From: Marivirga salinae
GTDB taxonomy: Bacteria; Bacteroidota; Bacteroidia; Cytophagales; Cyclobacteriaceae
Length of the DNA: 64,000 nt
Reading direction: 5' to 3'
NCBI RefSeq assembly: GCF_030503855.1
Contig: NZ_CP129971.1
Coordinates: 1,805,501-1,869,500 of the forward strand
The notes beneath the pieces were generated by a model. That model was given only the letters and a program-made list of their open reading frames with translations, had not been told where the DNA came from and did no database searches. Positions 53,259 through 62,735 of the stretch are shown here, piece by piece. Each line of letters begins with the position of its first letter. Within the stretch, counting starts at the first letter, position 1. The position numbers were made by a program, and so were the translations under genes.

Positions 53259-55376
53259 ATGCGACAAGCTTGGAACCGATATGCCTTTATCCGTTTTGTG
53301 GTATTCATGTCTCTTGGAATAGTAGCGGGAACATTCCTTCCTGATTATTTTGAGATAATCCTTCTTTTATTTAGTGCTATTGCAGCCATGTATTTATCCG
53401 CTCAGTTTTTCAGAGGGTATCAATTCCCTTCTTTTCAATCCATTTCTTTTGCTGTTTTAGCTTTTTTGATCTGTTTTTCATTTGGGTACCTCAATGCTTT
53501 CTGGAAATCAGAAAAGCATGATGAAGCTCACTTGCTTAAAATAAACACCAGTGAAATTGAAGCATTTGAAGCAGTATTAATTGATGCAGGAAAAGTCACT
53601 GAGAAAACTCATGGATTTAAAGTAGAAATTCAGCAAGTTCTTTTTGGTGGAGAATGGCAAAAATATAGTGGAAATGCTATGATTTATTTCCAAAAGGATA
53701 GCCTTTCTGAAAACTTGAAATATGGAGATAAGTTACTAGTCAAATCTAGATTAAGCGAGTTGGAACCTCCTAAAAACCCATTAGAATTTAATTACAAGCG
53801 ATTTTTAGGCTTTGATCAAATCTATCATCAGCAATATATTACTTCAGGGAATTGGCTAAAGTTGGATGAAGGTAAAGGGAATTTAATTATGGCCTATTCC
53901 ATTCAGACAGGTCAGTATCTGGAAGGGATAATGAATGAATACATTCAAAATGATCGCTCTTTAGCTATTGCCAAAGCTTTAACTTTAGGAATAAAAGATG
54001 AACTCGACAATGAATTGCGAAATGCTTATGCAGCTGCAGGTGCCATGCATGTTTTAGCAGTAAGTGGATTACATGTTGGAATCATTTTTTTGATTGTTTC
54101 CACTCTTCTAAAGAGGTGGCGAAATCGTAAAAGAGGTAGAATATTTTTTGCCGTAATCAATATTTCCGTCTTATGGGCTTATGCATTTATTACGGGACTT
54201 TCTCCATCCGTGCAAAGAGCAGCTATGATGTTTAGCTTTATCATTTTGGCTCAAGCCATGAAAAGGCAAACGAATATCTACAATACGCTAGCAGCTTCTG
54301 CTTTTGTGCTGTTGAGTTTCGATCCTTTTTTATTATTCTCGGTTGGTTTTCAGTTGTCTTATTTGGCAGTTTTAGGTATTGTCTTTTTCCAGCCAAGATT
54401 ATATGGGTTATTACAGTTCGAATTTGTTTTATGGGATAAGCTTTGGGCCATTACTTGTGTTTCTATTGCAGCTCAATTGGCTACTGCTCCATTGGGATTA
54501 TTGTATTTTCATCAATTCCCGACTTATTTTTTCTTATCAAATTTAGTTGTAATTCCTGCAGCTTTTGTTATCCTAAACAGTAGTCTATTTTTAATGATTA
54601 TTTCATTTTGGGATTGGGCGTCCGATTGGATAGGTTTTTTGATCGACCATTTTATTCAAATCATTAATTATTTGGTTTTCAGTCTAGATTATCTTCCTAA
54701 CAGCACTATAGATGGAATTTTTATTAATACACCAGAAAGTTGGCTGATTTATATTGCCATCTTTTTTATCGCGCTATTCATTTCAGAGAAAAAATTGAAT
54801 TATTTGAAATTGACAGTTTTAAGCTTGTTTTTGATGAGTGCGAGTATCTGTTTACGTCAATATGAAAATTTTCAGGAGAAGAAATTGATAGTGTATGACA
54901 CCGGAAAGCATCATGCATTGGCAATCAGGAACGGATTCTCTCAATATTTTAAAGTGGAGGATGAATTAGCCAAGGATAAAAATAAGCTTAGATTTCATGT
55001 TTACCCAAGTCAATTGCAAGCTGGGATAGCCGATTTCCACCCTGATCATTTTGAACCGGAAAATCAAAAAGAATTGTTTGAAGATTTCCATGGATTGAAG
55101 CTAGCCATTTGGGAAGATAAGCGAATCATTCATTGGCATCAGGAATTGGATAAAAATTTTACTTTTAAAGAACCAATTGATGCAGATTTATTGATTATCA
55201 GTAATAATGCATTAGAAAAGCCTGAGAAGTTACTGGAATTTTTTAAACCTGAAAAGATTGTGCTAGATGCATCCAATTCTTATTATAACATTCAAAACTT
55301 TAAAGCTAAATTTGAGGAGGAAAATTTAGACTATTATATAGTGCCCGAAAAAGGTGCTTTTGAATGGAAATTATAA
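53259..55376 (+). CDS. ComEC/Rec2-related DNA uptake channel protein
   Basis: 705 residues. N-terminal DUF4131-like region with two helices, then the Competence domain with AAAGAMHVLAVSGLHVGI and multiple membrane helices (about 220-510). The C-terminal part (540-705) does not show the HxHxDH metallo-beta-lactamase motif of full ComEC proteins; it looks like a degenerate remnant of that domain. It would form the inner-membrane channel for single-stranded DNA during natural transformation. The next gene starts 3 bases after its stop. Confidence 0.85.
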   Translation: MRQAWNRYAFIRFVVFMSLGIVAGTFLPDYFEIILLLFSAIAAMYLSAQFFRGYQFPSFQSISFAVLAFLICFSFGYLNAFWKSEKHDEAHLLKINTSEIEAFEAVLIDAGKVTEKTHGFKVEIQQVLFGGEWQKYSGNAMIYFQKDSLSENLKYGDKLLVKSRLSELEPPKNPLEFNYKRFLGFDQIYHQQYITSGNWLKLDEGKGNLIMAYSIQTGQYLEGIMNEYIQNDRSLAIAKALTLGIKDELDNELRNAYAAAGAMHVLAVSGLHVGIIFLIVSTLLKRWRNRKRGRIFFAVINISVLWAYAFITGLSPSVQRAAMMFSFIILAQAMKRQTNIYNTLAASAFVLLSFDPFLLFSVGFQLSYLAVLGIVFFQPRLYGLLQFEFVLWDKLWAITCVSIAAQLATAPLGLLYFHQFPTYFFLSNLVVIPAAFVILNSSLFLMIISFWDWASDWIGFLIDHFIQIINYLVFSLDYLPNSTIDGIFINTPESWLIYIAIFFIALFISEKKLNYLKLTVLSLFLMSASICLRQYENFQEKKLIVYDTGKHHALAIRNGFSQYFKVEDELAKDKNKLRFHVYPSQLQAGIADFHPDHFEPENQKELFEDFHGLKLAIWEDKRIIHWHQELDKNFTFKEPIDADLLIISNNALEKPEKLLEFFKPEKIVLDASNSYYNIQNFKAKFEEENLDYYIVPEKGAFEWKL

Positions 55377-55379
55377 ACT

Positions 55380-56153
55380 ATGGAATTAACTAAGATTGAA
55401 ATTAAAGACAGAATTGGTTATATCACTTTAAACCGTCCAGAAAAGAGGAATGCCTTAAGCTATGAATTTGTTGGTGAGCTGAAACAAGCTTTTGCACAGC
55501 TAAAGGAAGATGATAATGCAAAAGTAATAGTGCTTAGAGCTGAAGGAAAAGCGTTTTGTGCAGGAGCGGATTTAGCTTATATTCAAGGTTTACAAGGCAA
55601 TACTTATGAAGAAAATCTGGAAGACTCCAATCATTTAAAGGAGCTTTTCTATGAGATTTACACTTATCCTAAAGTAGTGATTGCAGAAATCCAAGGACAT
55701 GCTTTAGCTGGAGGCTGTGGATTAGCAACAGTTTGTGATTTCTCTTATACGGTTCCTCATGCAAAATTCGGTTATACGGAAGTGAAAATTGGTTTTATTC
55801 CTGCCATCGTTAAAGTCTTTTTATTAAGAAAAATAGGAGAAGGAAAATCTAAAGAGTTGTTGTTATCTGGGAAATTATATGAAGCAGTTGATGCTCAAAA
55901 AATGGGCTTGGTCAATGAAGTGGTTGAAGCAGAAAAGCTTTCAGAAACGGTTTATGAATTTGCGCAACAATTAATTCAGAACAATTCAGGTCAATCCATG
56001 GCATTTACCAAGCAAATGATAGCTGAAGTGCAGGAAAAAGGCTTGGAAGAAGGCTTGCAATATGCAGCTGAGCAAAATGCCAAAGCCAGAGCTTCGGAAG
56101 ATTGCAAAAAAGGCATAGCTGCCTTTTTGAATAAGGAAACTCCAAGTTGGTAA
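55380..56153 (+). CDS. Enoyl-CoA hydratase/isomerase family protein
   Basis: 257 residues, crotonase fold. RAEGKAFCAGADLAYIQ contains the first oxyanion-hole loop, and GHALAGGCGLATVCDF the second; both are typical. The catalytic glutamate of E. coli FadB-type hydratases is not certain at this place, so hydratase or isomerase or related CoA chemistry remains open. It lies 3 bases after the comEC gene and 26 bases before recQ. Confidence 0.86.
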   Translation: MELTKIEIKDRIGYITLNRPEKRNALSYEFVGELKQAFAQLKEDDNAKVIVLRAEGKAFCAGADLAYIQGLQGNTYEENLEDSNHLKELFYEIYTYPKVVIAEIQGHALAGGCGLATVCDFSYTVPHAKFGYTEVKIGFIPAIVKVFLLRKIGEGKSKELLLSGKLYEAVDAQKMGLVNEVVEAEKLSETVYEFAQQLIQNNSGQSMAFTKQMIAEVQEKGLEEGLQYAAEQNAKARASEDCKKGIAAFLNKETPSW

Positions 56154-56179
56154 TTTCATAAAATATCTTTACAAATTCC

Positions 56180-58087
56180 ATGCAAAACCCAAAAGCCATT
56201 GATGTTCTCCAAAAATACTGGGGCTATGAAGCCTTCAGAAGTATGCAGGAGGATATTATCAATTCCGTAACTTCAGGAAATGATACTTTGGCTTTATTGC
56301 CAACGGGTGGAGGGAAATCGATTTGTTTTCAAGTACCTGCTTTAATGAGTGAAGGCTTATGCTTGGTAATTTCTCCACTAATTGCCTTGATGAAAGATCA
56401 GGTGGAGCAATTAAAAAGGCGAAAAATTCCTGCAGCTGCAGTTTATTCTGGAATGACTTATCGTGAAATTGATATTCTGTTGGATAATGCTGCTCATGGA
56501 GCCTATAAATTCTTGTATGTTTCTCCCGAAAGATTAAAAACTGAGTTATTCTTAGAAAGGGCTAAGAAAATGAATCTTAACCTACTGGCAATAGACGAAG
56601 CTCATTGTATTTCTCAATGGGGTTATGATTTTCGTCCTCCTTATTTGGAGATTTCCAACTTCCGTGAATTATATCCTGATTTGCCTTGTATAGCCTTAAC
56701 TGCAACTGCAACTGAGAATGTTAAAATTGATATTCAGGATAAGCTGAATTTTAAAAATGGAAAGCTTTTTCAAAAGAGTTTTGCGCGTGATAATCTTTCT
56801 TACTCGGTTAGAAAAGTCGAAAATAAGGAAGCCAAGCTTTTTGAAATTTTGCGGAAAATAGGGGGTACTTCTGTTGTTTATGCAAGAAACAGAAGGCGCA
56901 CTAAAGAAATTGCCCAGCTTTTACAGAAAAATGGTTTTTCAGCAGATTATTACCATGCAGGACTCTCTCAAACCGATCGAAATGCAAAGCAAGATGCCTG
57001 GTTAAAGGGAAATACGAGAATTATTGTCGCCACTAATGCATTTGGAATGGGGATTGACAAGCCCGATGTTCGCACTGTAGTTCACTGGGAATTACCTGAT
57101 AATCTGGAATCCTATTATCAAGAAGCGGGACGGGCAGGGCGTGATGAGAAACCAGCCTTTGCAGTGGCACTTTATCATCCTCAGGATTTCAAAGAAATGG
57201 AAGAAAAGCATGAATTGGCTCATCCTGAATTTGATTTCTTGAAAAAGCTTTATCAGTCCTTAGCAAATTACTTCAAAATAGCCATTGGTTCTGGCGAAAT
57301 GCAAAGCTATAATTTCGAAATTCAAGACTTTTGCCAACATTACAACTATGAAGTTTTTCCGGTTTTTCATGCGTTAAAAGTGCTGGAAGAAGAGGGGTTT
57401 ATCCAGTTAAACGAACAGTTTTATCGTCCCTCAGGATTGCATATCAATTTAGATTTTAAAAATTTATATGCCTATGAAATTGCTAATGCCAAATTTGAAA
57501 AGCTGATTAAAACAGTATTACGAATTTATGGCGGAGATATTTATCAGCAAGTTATTTTTATAAATGAATTGCAAATAGCCAAAATGGCTGAAATGAGTCC
57601 GCAGGAGGTAGTAAAGCAATTAAATTATTTGGATAAGGAAGGAATACTGGATTATTCACCCAAATCCGATTCACCCCAATTAACTTTTTTGGAAGCACGA
57701 CATGATGCCAATAAGCTTCCTTTGAATAAAAAGCGATTGGAAGAGCGGAAAAAAAATAAATATGATAAGCTTATGGCGGTGAAAAATTATGTTGAAAATG
57801 ATTTGGTCTGCCGTACATTAAAATTACTACAGTATTTTGGAGAGTATAAAGAGGAGAAGTGCGGAGTATGTGATGTCTGCATTAACGAAAAGAAATCAGT
57901 ACATCAGGATATAGATTTAGAGCAAAGAATCTTAAAAATATTGAAAGATTCTCACTTGAATATTGAGCGATTGTCAGAAAATATTGAAGGTTATGCCAAG
58001 GAAAAAGTGATTTCTTACGTTCGGAAATTAGATGATGAAGGCAGATTGAAAATTGATAAAATGGGGATGTTGAGTTTGGTGGATTAA
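56180..58087 (+). CDS. recQ: ATP-dependent DNA helicase RecQ
   Basis: 635 residues. Walker A PTGGGKS (41-47), DEAH D139-E-A-H142, zinc-binding cysteines C544, C561, C564 and C567 (CxxC pattern of RecQ). The C-terminal winged-helix (RQC) segment follows; a canonical HRDC domain is not evident. It unwinds 3'-5' in recombination and repair. Adjacent gene pyrE follows 117 bases later with a small intergenic gap. Confidence 0.93.
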   Translation: MQNPKAIDVLQKYWGYEAFRSMQEDIINSVTSGNDTLALLPTGGGKSICFQVPALMSEGLCLVISPLIALMKDQVEQLKRRKIPAAAVYSGMTYREIDILLDNAAHGAYKFLYVSPERLKTELFLERAKKMNLNLLAIDEAHCISQWGYDFRPPYLEISNFRELYPDLPCIALTATATENVKIDIQDKLNFKNGKLFQKSFARDNLSYSVRKVENKEAKLFEILRKIGGTSVVYARNRRRTKEIAQLLQKNGFSADYYHAGLSQTDRNAKQDAWLKGNTRIIVATNAFGMGIDKPDVRTVVHWELPDNLESYYQEAGRAGRDEKPAFAVALYHPQDFKEMEEKHELAHPEFDFLKKLYQSLANYFKIAIGSGEMQSYNFEIQDFCQHYNYEVFPVFHALKVLEEEGFIQLNEQFYRPSGLHINLDFKNLYAYEIANAKFEKLIKTVLRIYGGDIYQQVIFINELQIAKMAEMSPQEVVKQLNYLDKEGILDYSPKSDSPQLTFLEARHDANKLPLNKKRLEERKKNKYDKLMAVKNYVENDLVCRTLKLLQYFGEYKEEKCGVCDVCINEKKSVHQDIDLEQRILKILKDSHLNIERLSENIEGYAKEKVISYVRKLDDEGRLKIDKMGMLSLVD

Positions 58088-58204
58088 CTGATTCATTTGT
58101 AACATTCTAAGAGTCGAAAGAATTTCGAATGCTAATTGAATCTTTTATTTCAGCCTTGTGAATAAAAAGCTTAAATTTACAGAGAATTTAAATCAAAACT
58201 TTTC

Positions 58205-58849
58205 ATGATTACCATCGCCAAACCAGAAATTGCACGTGCCATATCTTTAGAATTATTAGATGTTGGAGCTATCCAAATCAGACCTGCTAAGCCTTTTACA
58301 TGGGCTTCTGGATGGAAATCACCTATTTATTGTGATAATAGATTAGCACTTTCTTTTCCTGAAACTAGAAGCATCATAAAACATTATTTAGCGGATGTTA
58401 TCCGAGCTAATTTCCCTGATGCAGAAGCTATTGCAGGAGTTGCTACTGCAGGCATTCCACAAGGTGTTTTAGTTGCTGAGTCATTAGATTTACCTTTTAT
58501 GTATGTTCGTTCAAAGCCAAAAGGACATGGAATGGAGAATTTGGTAGAAGGGAAATTAGAGAAAGGTCAAAAAATTGTGTTGGTAGAGGATTTAGTGTCA
58601 ACTGGTGGTAGTTCTATCAAAGCGGCAGAAGCTTTAAAATCTGCTGGGGCAGAAGTTTTAGGAATGGCAGCAATTTTCACCTATGGTTTTGATGTGGCAG
58701 TAGAAAATTTCGAAAAAGCCAATATTAAGTTGGTATGCTTAAGCGATTACCCACATTTGCTTGAAGAGGCTTTAGTAAAGAAATTAATTCAAAATGATGA
58801 GTTAGCCACTTTAAAAGAATGGCGAGATAATCCTTCTGAGTGGGGTTGA
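58205..58849 (+). CDS. pyrE: Orotate phosphoribosyltransferase
   Basis: 214 residues. PRPP-binding loop VLVEDLVSTGGSS at 125-137 and the substrate loop KPKGHG (104-109), plus the opening TWASGWKSPIYCDNR motif. It makes OMP from orotate and PRPP in pyrimidine synthesis. Single gene with a palindromic 3' hairpin at 58867-58893. Confidence 0.95.
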   Translation: MITIAKPEIARAISLELLDVGAIQIRPAKPFTWASGWKSPIYCDNRLALSFPETRSIIKHYLADVIRANFPDAEAIAGVATAGIPQGVLVAESLDLPFMYVRSKPKGHGMENLVEGKLEKGQKIVLVEDLVSTGGSSIKAAEALKSAGAEVLGMAAIFTYGFDVAVENFEKANIKLVCLSDYPHLLEEALVKKLIQNDELATLKEWRDNPSEWG

Positions 58850-58866
58850 TAATTTGATTCTTTTAA

Positions 58867-58893
58867 TTTCCGCTAGCCTCCGGCTAGTGGAAA
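58867..58893. terminator. Perfect-type hairpin after pyrE
   Basis: TTTCCGCTAGCC (58867-58878) pairs with GGCTAGTGGAAA (58882-58893) with one G-T pair and a 3-base loop. There is no T-run after it, so it may be a repeat palindrome as well as a transcription end. Confidence 0.5.
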
Positions 58894-59017
58894 ATACTAT
58901 CGCCTCGGGCGAATTTTAAATGCTGATTATTAACAATAATATTTATCCATTGTTTCTTTACTAGATATAAAAGTAAAAATTGTTAGCCAGGCAATCAATA
59001 GTGCAAATTGTCCTGTT

Positions 59018-59905
59018 TTAAACCTCCTTTTTAGCTTTCTTAACATTAGCAACCACTATAGCAAATAGAATAGTAGCAACCCCTACCCATTGCAAAGCAG
59101 TTACCTCTTCAGCTAAAAGCCAGCTAGAGAAGAAAACCGCTACGGGTAATTCAGCAGAACTTAGAATGCTGCTAAGTCCCACTCCAGTTTGTGGAATACC
59201 ATATGCATAGAAAAGAGGAGGAATTACAGTTCCGAACAGCGCAAATACTAATCCCCAAGACCATAAGCCTGCAGATAAACTTCCATTCCATAAAAATTCA
59301 GGAGGGAAAATCATAAAGATAAATATGCATGAACCCGTGATCATCATAGCACTTTTTTGAACAGGAATTAATGCATTGCCAACCCTGCCGTTTGCCCAAA
59401 TAAATACGGCATAGAAAAATCCTGCTAAAAATCCATAACCTATTCCTTCCAAGCTAAAAGGAATATTATCTAAGCTATAAACATTTCCAGCCAAATAGGT
59501 TCCGAAAAGAATGAAAATAACAGAAACCCACTGCATTCGGGTTGGGAATTTACGATGGATAATGATTTCCAACAACAAACTAATCCATGTGAATTGCATT
59601 AATAGAAGTATCCCAATTGAGGCAGGAAGTTCTTGGATGGATTTATAGTAACATAAACTGACTAAACCAGTACTGATTCCAGTAAGCAATACTTTCCAGC
59701 TATTTTTCCAAGTGAAATGGAATTTGATATTTTGAAATAGGGCTCTTCCAGCAAGAATTAGCCATAAAATTAATGCACCAAAGAACACTTGTGCTCCAGT
59801 GACTTCTGCTAACGTAAATCCTTCCTTATAGGAAATTTTAACTAATGTGGTTAAAACTCCAAAACTACAAGCACCTAAAAATACCAATATGGCTCCTCTT
59901 ATCAT
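59018..59905 (-). CDS. EamA family (DMT) transporter
   Basis: 295 residues from the ATG at 59905. A longer frame extends upstream to 60061, but its extra 52 residues cover repeat DNA and do not resemble transporters; the chosen start gives the usual first helix RGAILVFLGACSFGVLTTL. About ten membrane helices in two EamA halves. Family members export amino acids, metabolites or nucleosides; substrate unknown. Confidence 0.86.
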   Translation of the reverse strand: MIRGAILVFLGACSFGVLTTLVKISYKEGFTLAEVTGAQVFFGALILWLILAGRALFQNIKFHFTWKNSWKVLLTGISTGLVSLCYYKSIQELPASIGILLLMQFTWISLLLEIIIHRKFPTRMQWVSVIFILFGTYLAGNVYSLDNIPFSLEGIGYGFLAGFFYAVFIWANGRVGNALIPVQKSAMMITGSCIFIFMIFPPEFLWNGSLSAGLWSWGLVFALFGTVIPPLFYAYGIPQTGVGLSSILSSAELPVAVFFSSWLLAEEVTALQWVGVATILFAIVVANVKKAKKEV

Positions 59906-60241
59906 TCCTTTTAATTTTTTGGATTGCAAAAATGAGGAAATTTTAGAAATATGAGGTATGAAAATTGAAATATAAAAGGTGGCGCACAAGTTTCCCTCTA
60001 AAAGTTGGCTGCCCTCATAACTAGCGCAAGCGTCCGCTTGTGCTTTTAACATTAAGCTCAATTGCTTTTTGGCTTAAAAATAAAGGTATAAATAAACTAA
60101 GAGGTCCAAGTGGACACTTGAACCAGTGCCTTGTTGAGAAAGAGTGCCTTTTAAAATCTCTAATTACGCAATCGTCCGCTTGTGCTTGTCTCCTTATTGG
60201 TTCTGCAGTATGCATGGCGCAAGTATCTGAGTTAGCATTTG
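59906..60241. repeat. Intergenic region with three short palindromes
   Basis: GCGCAAGCGTCCGCTTGTGC (60024-60043), GGTCCAAGTGGACACTTGAACC-like hairpin (60103-60124), and CGCAATCGTCCGCTTGTGCTT (60167-60187). First and third are 20/21 identical direct repeats, 142 bases apart. REP-like palindromic elements. No gene of its own is seen. Confidence 0.6.
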
Positions 60242-61171
60242 CTATTCATCTTTCTCCGCATCTGGCTGCCCATTCACATCAAACCCAAAAACATCATTCC
60301 GGGCATAATGTCCTATCACATCAAAATCCATTTTAGCTCTGATTATTTCATCATGATCGATTTCTGCGGTGAGTAAACCTTCTTCATTGTATAAAGGACC
60401 TGCCAATATTTTTCCTAAAGGAGAAATAATGACACTACCGCCTCTTGATAATATTTCAGGTCTGTCTGCAGCTAATTCATTTTGCAGATGTTCAGGATAA
60501 TCATTTTTACGGATAAATTGATTTGACCCGATTACATAGCATCTACCTTCGCAAGCGATATGAATCAAACTACTGTTCCAGCTTTCCCGTGAATCTGCAG
60601 TTGGAGCCACATAAATTTCCACACCTTTTTGATACATTGCCATTCTGGCTAAAGGCATGTAGTTTTCCCAACAAATCAATCCACCCAATTTTCCGATTTC
60701 AGTATTAAAGGTTGATAGTGTGGTGCCATCTCCTTCTCCCCAAACCAATCTTTCCGCGGCAGTAGGTTTTAATTTTCTATGTTTCCCCATCAATTTCCCT
60801 TTAGGAGAGAAATAAAGCAATGTGCAGTATAATGTTTTGCTATTCGAATCTCTTTCTGTAACCCCAATGGTGATGTATATTTCGTATTCTTTAGCCCAAT
60901 TCGCAATCTGTTGGGTTTCTTCAGCACCTACTTCAACACTATTGTCCCAATATTCCCTGAATTGCTCTCTTCCTGCTTCTGTTCTGCTGCCTACTACTGT
61001 GCCAAAGCCTAAGCCAGCTGGATATGCTGGGATAAAGCTTTCGGGAAATACCAATAATTTAACTCCCTGTTCAGAAGCTTTTTGAATCCATTTTAATACA
61101 ATATCCATGGTTTTGGATTTATTAAAAAGGGAAGGAGTGGCTTGCACACAACCTACTTTGAATTTTTTCAT
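60242..61171 (-). CDS. Nitrilase superfamily C-N hydrolase
   Basis: 309 residues. Catalytic triad E44 in VFPESF, K133 in HRKLKPT, and C167 in LICWENYM. Length and residues such as CWEN match true nitrilases (branch 1) rather than amidases. It converts nitriles to carboxylic acids plus ammonia; substrates are unknown. It begins 2 bases after the rnhB stop, so it is the last gene of a three-gene minus-strand operon. Confidence 0.9.
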   Translation of the reverse strand: MKKFKVGCVQATPSLFNKSKTMDIVLKWIQKASEQGVKLLVFPESFIPAYPAGLGFGTVVGSRTEAGREQFREYWDNSVEVGAEETQQIANWAKEYEIYITIGVTERDSNSKTLYCTLLYFSPKGKLMGKHRKLKPTAAERLVWGEGDGTTLSTFNTEIGKLGGLICWENYMPLARMAMYQKGVEIYVAPTADSRESWNSSLIHIACEGRCYVIGSNQFIRKNDYPEHLQNELAADRPEILSRGGSVIISPLGKILAGPLYNEEGLLTAEIDHDEIIRAKMDFDVIGHYARNDVFGFDVNGQPDAEKDE

Positions 61172-61173
61172 GA

Positions 61174-61788
61174 TTAAATTTCTTTTTCAAAAATTTCCAA
61201 TTGCCTTGGCAATAGCTGAAATGATTTCCGATGGTGCTCAGTTATACCAAATTCCTGTATTCCGGCTCTATGTTGTTTGGTAGGATAGCCTACATTTCTT
61301 TCCCATCCATAATGTGGATGGATTTCAGCTAAATCCCGCATTAAGGTGTCTCTATATTCTTTAGCTAAAATGGAAGCCGCAGCTATACTGAAATACTTAC
61401 TATCTCCTTTTATAACACATTCATGATTAATTTCCTGATAAGGAGTAAAACGGTTTCCGTCTATCAATAAGAAATCAGGTTTTTGTTTTAATTGATCCAA
61501 GGCTTTATGCATAGCCCAAAAGGAAGCTTTTAAAATATTAACTTGATCAATTTCTTCAGGACTGCATTCAGCGATTGCCCAAGCAATGCTTTCTTCTTTA
61601 ATAACATCTACCAATTCAGCTCTCTTTTTTGAACTCAATTTTTTGGAATCTGTAAGATAGGCATGTGAAAAATTTGTAGGTAAAATTACAGCTGATGCAA
61701 CTACAGGGCCTGCCAAGCAACCACGGCCCACTTCATCGCAACCCGCCTCGAACTTATTGTTTTTATGAAAGTAAGCTTTTAAACTCAT
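61174..61788 (-). CDS. rnhB: Ribonuclease HII
   Basis: 204 residues. Catalytic acidic residues D18-E19 in CDEVGRGCLAGPVVA, plus D47 in the DSKKLS motif and a further Asp in FLLIDGNR. It cleaves RNA in RNA/DNA hybrids and single ribonucleotides in DNA. It overlaps the upstream outer-membrane protein gene by 4 bases. Confidence 0.95.
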   Translation of the reverse strand: MSLKAYFHKNNKFEAGCDEVGRGCLAGPVVASAVILPTNFSHAYLTDSKKLSSKKRAELVDVIKEESIAWAIAECSPEEIDQVNILKASFWAMHKALDQLKQKPDFLLIDGNRFTPYQEINHECVIKGDSKYFSIAAASILAKEYRDTLMRDLAEIHPHYGWERNVGYPTKQHRAGIQEFGITEHHRKSFQLLPRQLEIFEKEI

Positions 61789-62588
61789 TTTTGTATTTTG
61801 AATAGATACCCTAATCCCATAGCAACAAAGCTTTGCTGATAATTTTCCACAGAATTAACTTGTTGAATTAAATCGAAACCTGCATGAATATCCAATTGAA
61901 ATTTTGGATTAATTAGATATGTTAACCCTCCATCAAAGTAATTAGATGGGGTTAGGAACTCAGATCTAAAACCATATATCTCTGCATACACAGATAATTT
62001 CTCGTTTATGCTATAACCCGTATTTAGTGTAAACCTTATGCGCCCGAAATCATTAAATCGTTCATCGTATCCGAGATTTGCCATTAAATACCATTCAGGG
62101 TTTAGCTGGTATTTGGAAGATAATTGAACCCTGAAAAAACTATTTCTTTGAAACCTGTCAGGGCTGTATGTGTTAAATCCATATTCTACCAATATGGCAG
62201 TTTGAGGAATTAATTCTGATTCTTTAAGTAAATCTATTTTTGTACCAACTACGGCTGGCCCTGAATAACTTATCCAAAGAAATTCTGGGTTTGTCCCTGC
62301 TTCTAATAATCTTTCACTTTGATAGGTTTGACCTAGTCGTAATTCCCAACCTTTTGTTAAACCGTATTTTATAAGAGTATTATTCCAATTGATCAATTGT
62401 AGTTTGTCATTAAGATTTACTGTTTCACTTTCAAAAGAAAAACCAGCCTCTATTTGAAAATATCCTTTTGGAATAGTTTTAGGATAATCAGAAAATCCAG
62501 GTCTATCGGTATTGATTTGAATGCTGTCCTCTTGGGCATGCGAATAAAATGCAGTACCCATTAAAATCAGAAAAAGGATATATCTCAT
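61785..62588 (-). CDS. Outer-membrane beta-barrel transporter-like protein (MetA-pathway phenol-degradation-like family)
   Basis: 267 residues. Signal peptide at about 1-18 (ends YSHAQ). The body is alternating beta strands with the N-terminal TDRPGFSDYPKTIPKGYFQIEAGF motif that is typical of the phenol-degradation meta-pathway protein family, an outer-membrane barrel of uncertain transport role. First gene of the minus-strand trio with rnhB and nitrilase. Confidence 0.8.
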   Translation of the reverse strand: MRYILFLILMGTAFYSHAQEDSIQINTDRPGFSDYPKTIPKGYFQIEAGFSFESETVNLNDKLQLINWNNTLIKYGLTKGWELRLGQTYQSERLLEAGTNPEFLWISYSGPAVVGTKIDLLKESELIPQTAILVEYGFNTYSPDRFQRNSFFRVQLSSKYQLNPEWYLMANLGYDERFNDFGRIRFTLNTGYSINEKLSVYAEIYGFRSEFLTPSNYFDGGLTYLINPKFQLDIHAGFDLIQQVNSVENYQQSFVAMGLGYLFKIQK

Positions 62589-62691
62589 TTGTGGAATATT
62601 TTGACTGCAAGTTAATAAAATTTAATAATCCGTTTTTATTCTATTTTCGGTAAACCTTTTTATTATTATTTAGTAATCTAATTATAATTAA

Positions 62692-62699
62692 TATATTTG
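62692..62699 (+). promoter_or_regulatory. Putative -7 box for the TonB-dependent receptor gene
   Basis: TATATTTG matches TAnnTTTG exactly, 36 bases before the ATG. No convincing TTG at -33. Confidence 0.35.
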
Positions 62700-62735
62700 T
62701 TGTAAAATAAATTTAGATTAATCTAAAAATGATTT

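Noticed and set aside
59906..60061. N-terminal 52-residue extension of the EamA transporter frame
   Set aside because: It runs through a REP-like palindrome and shows no conserved transporter character; the ATG at 59905 gives a normal first membrane helix.
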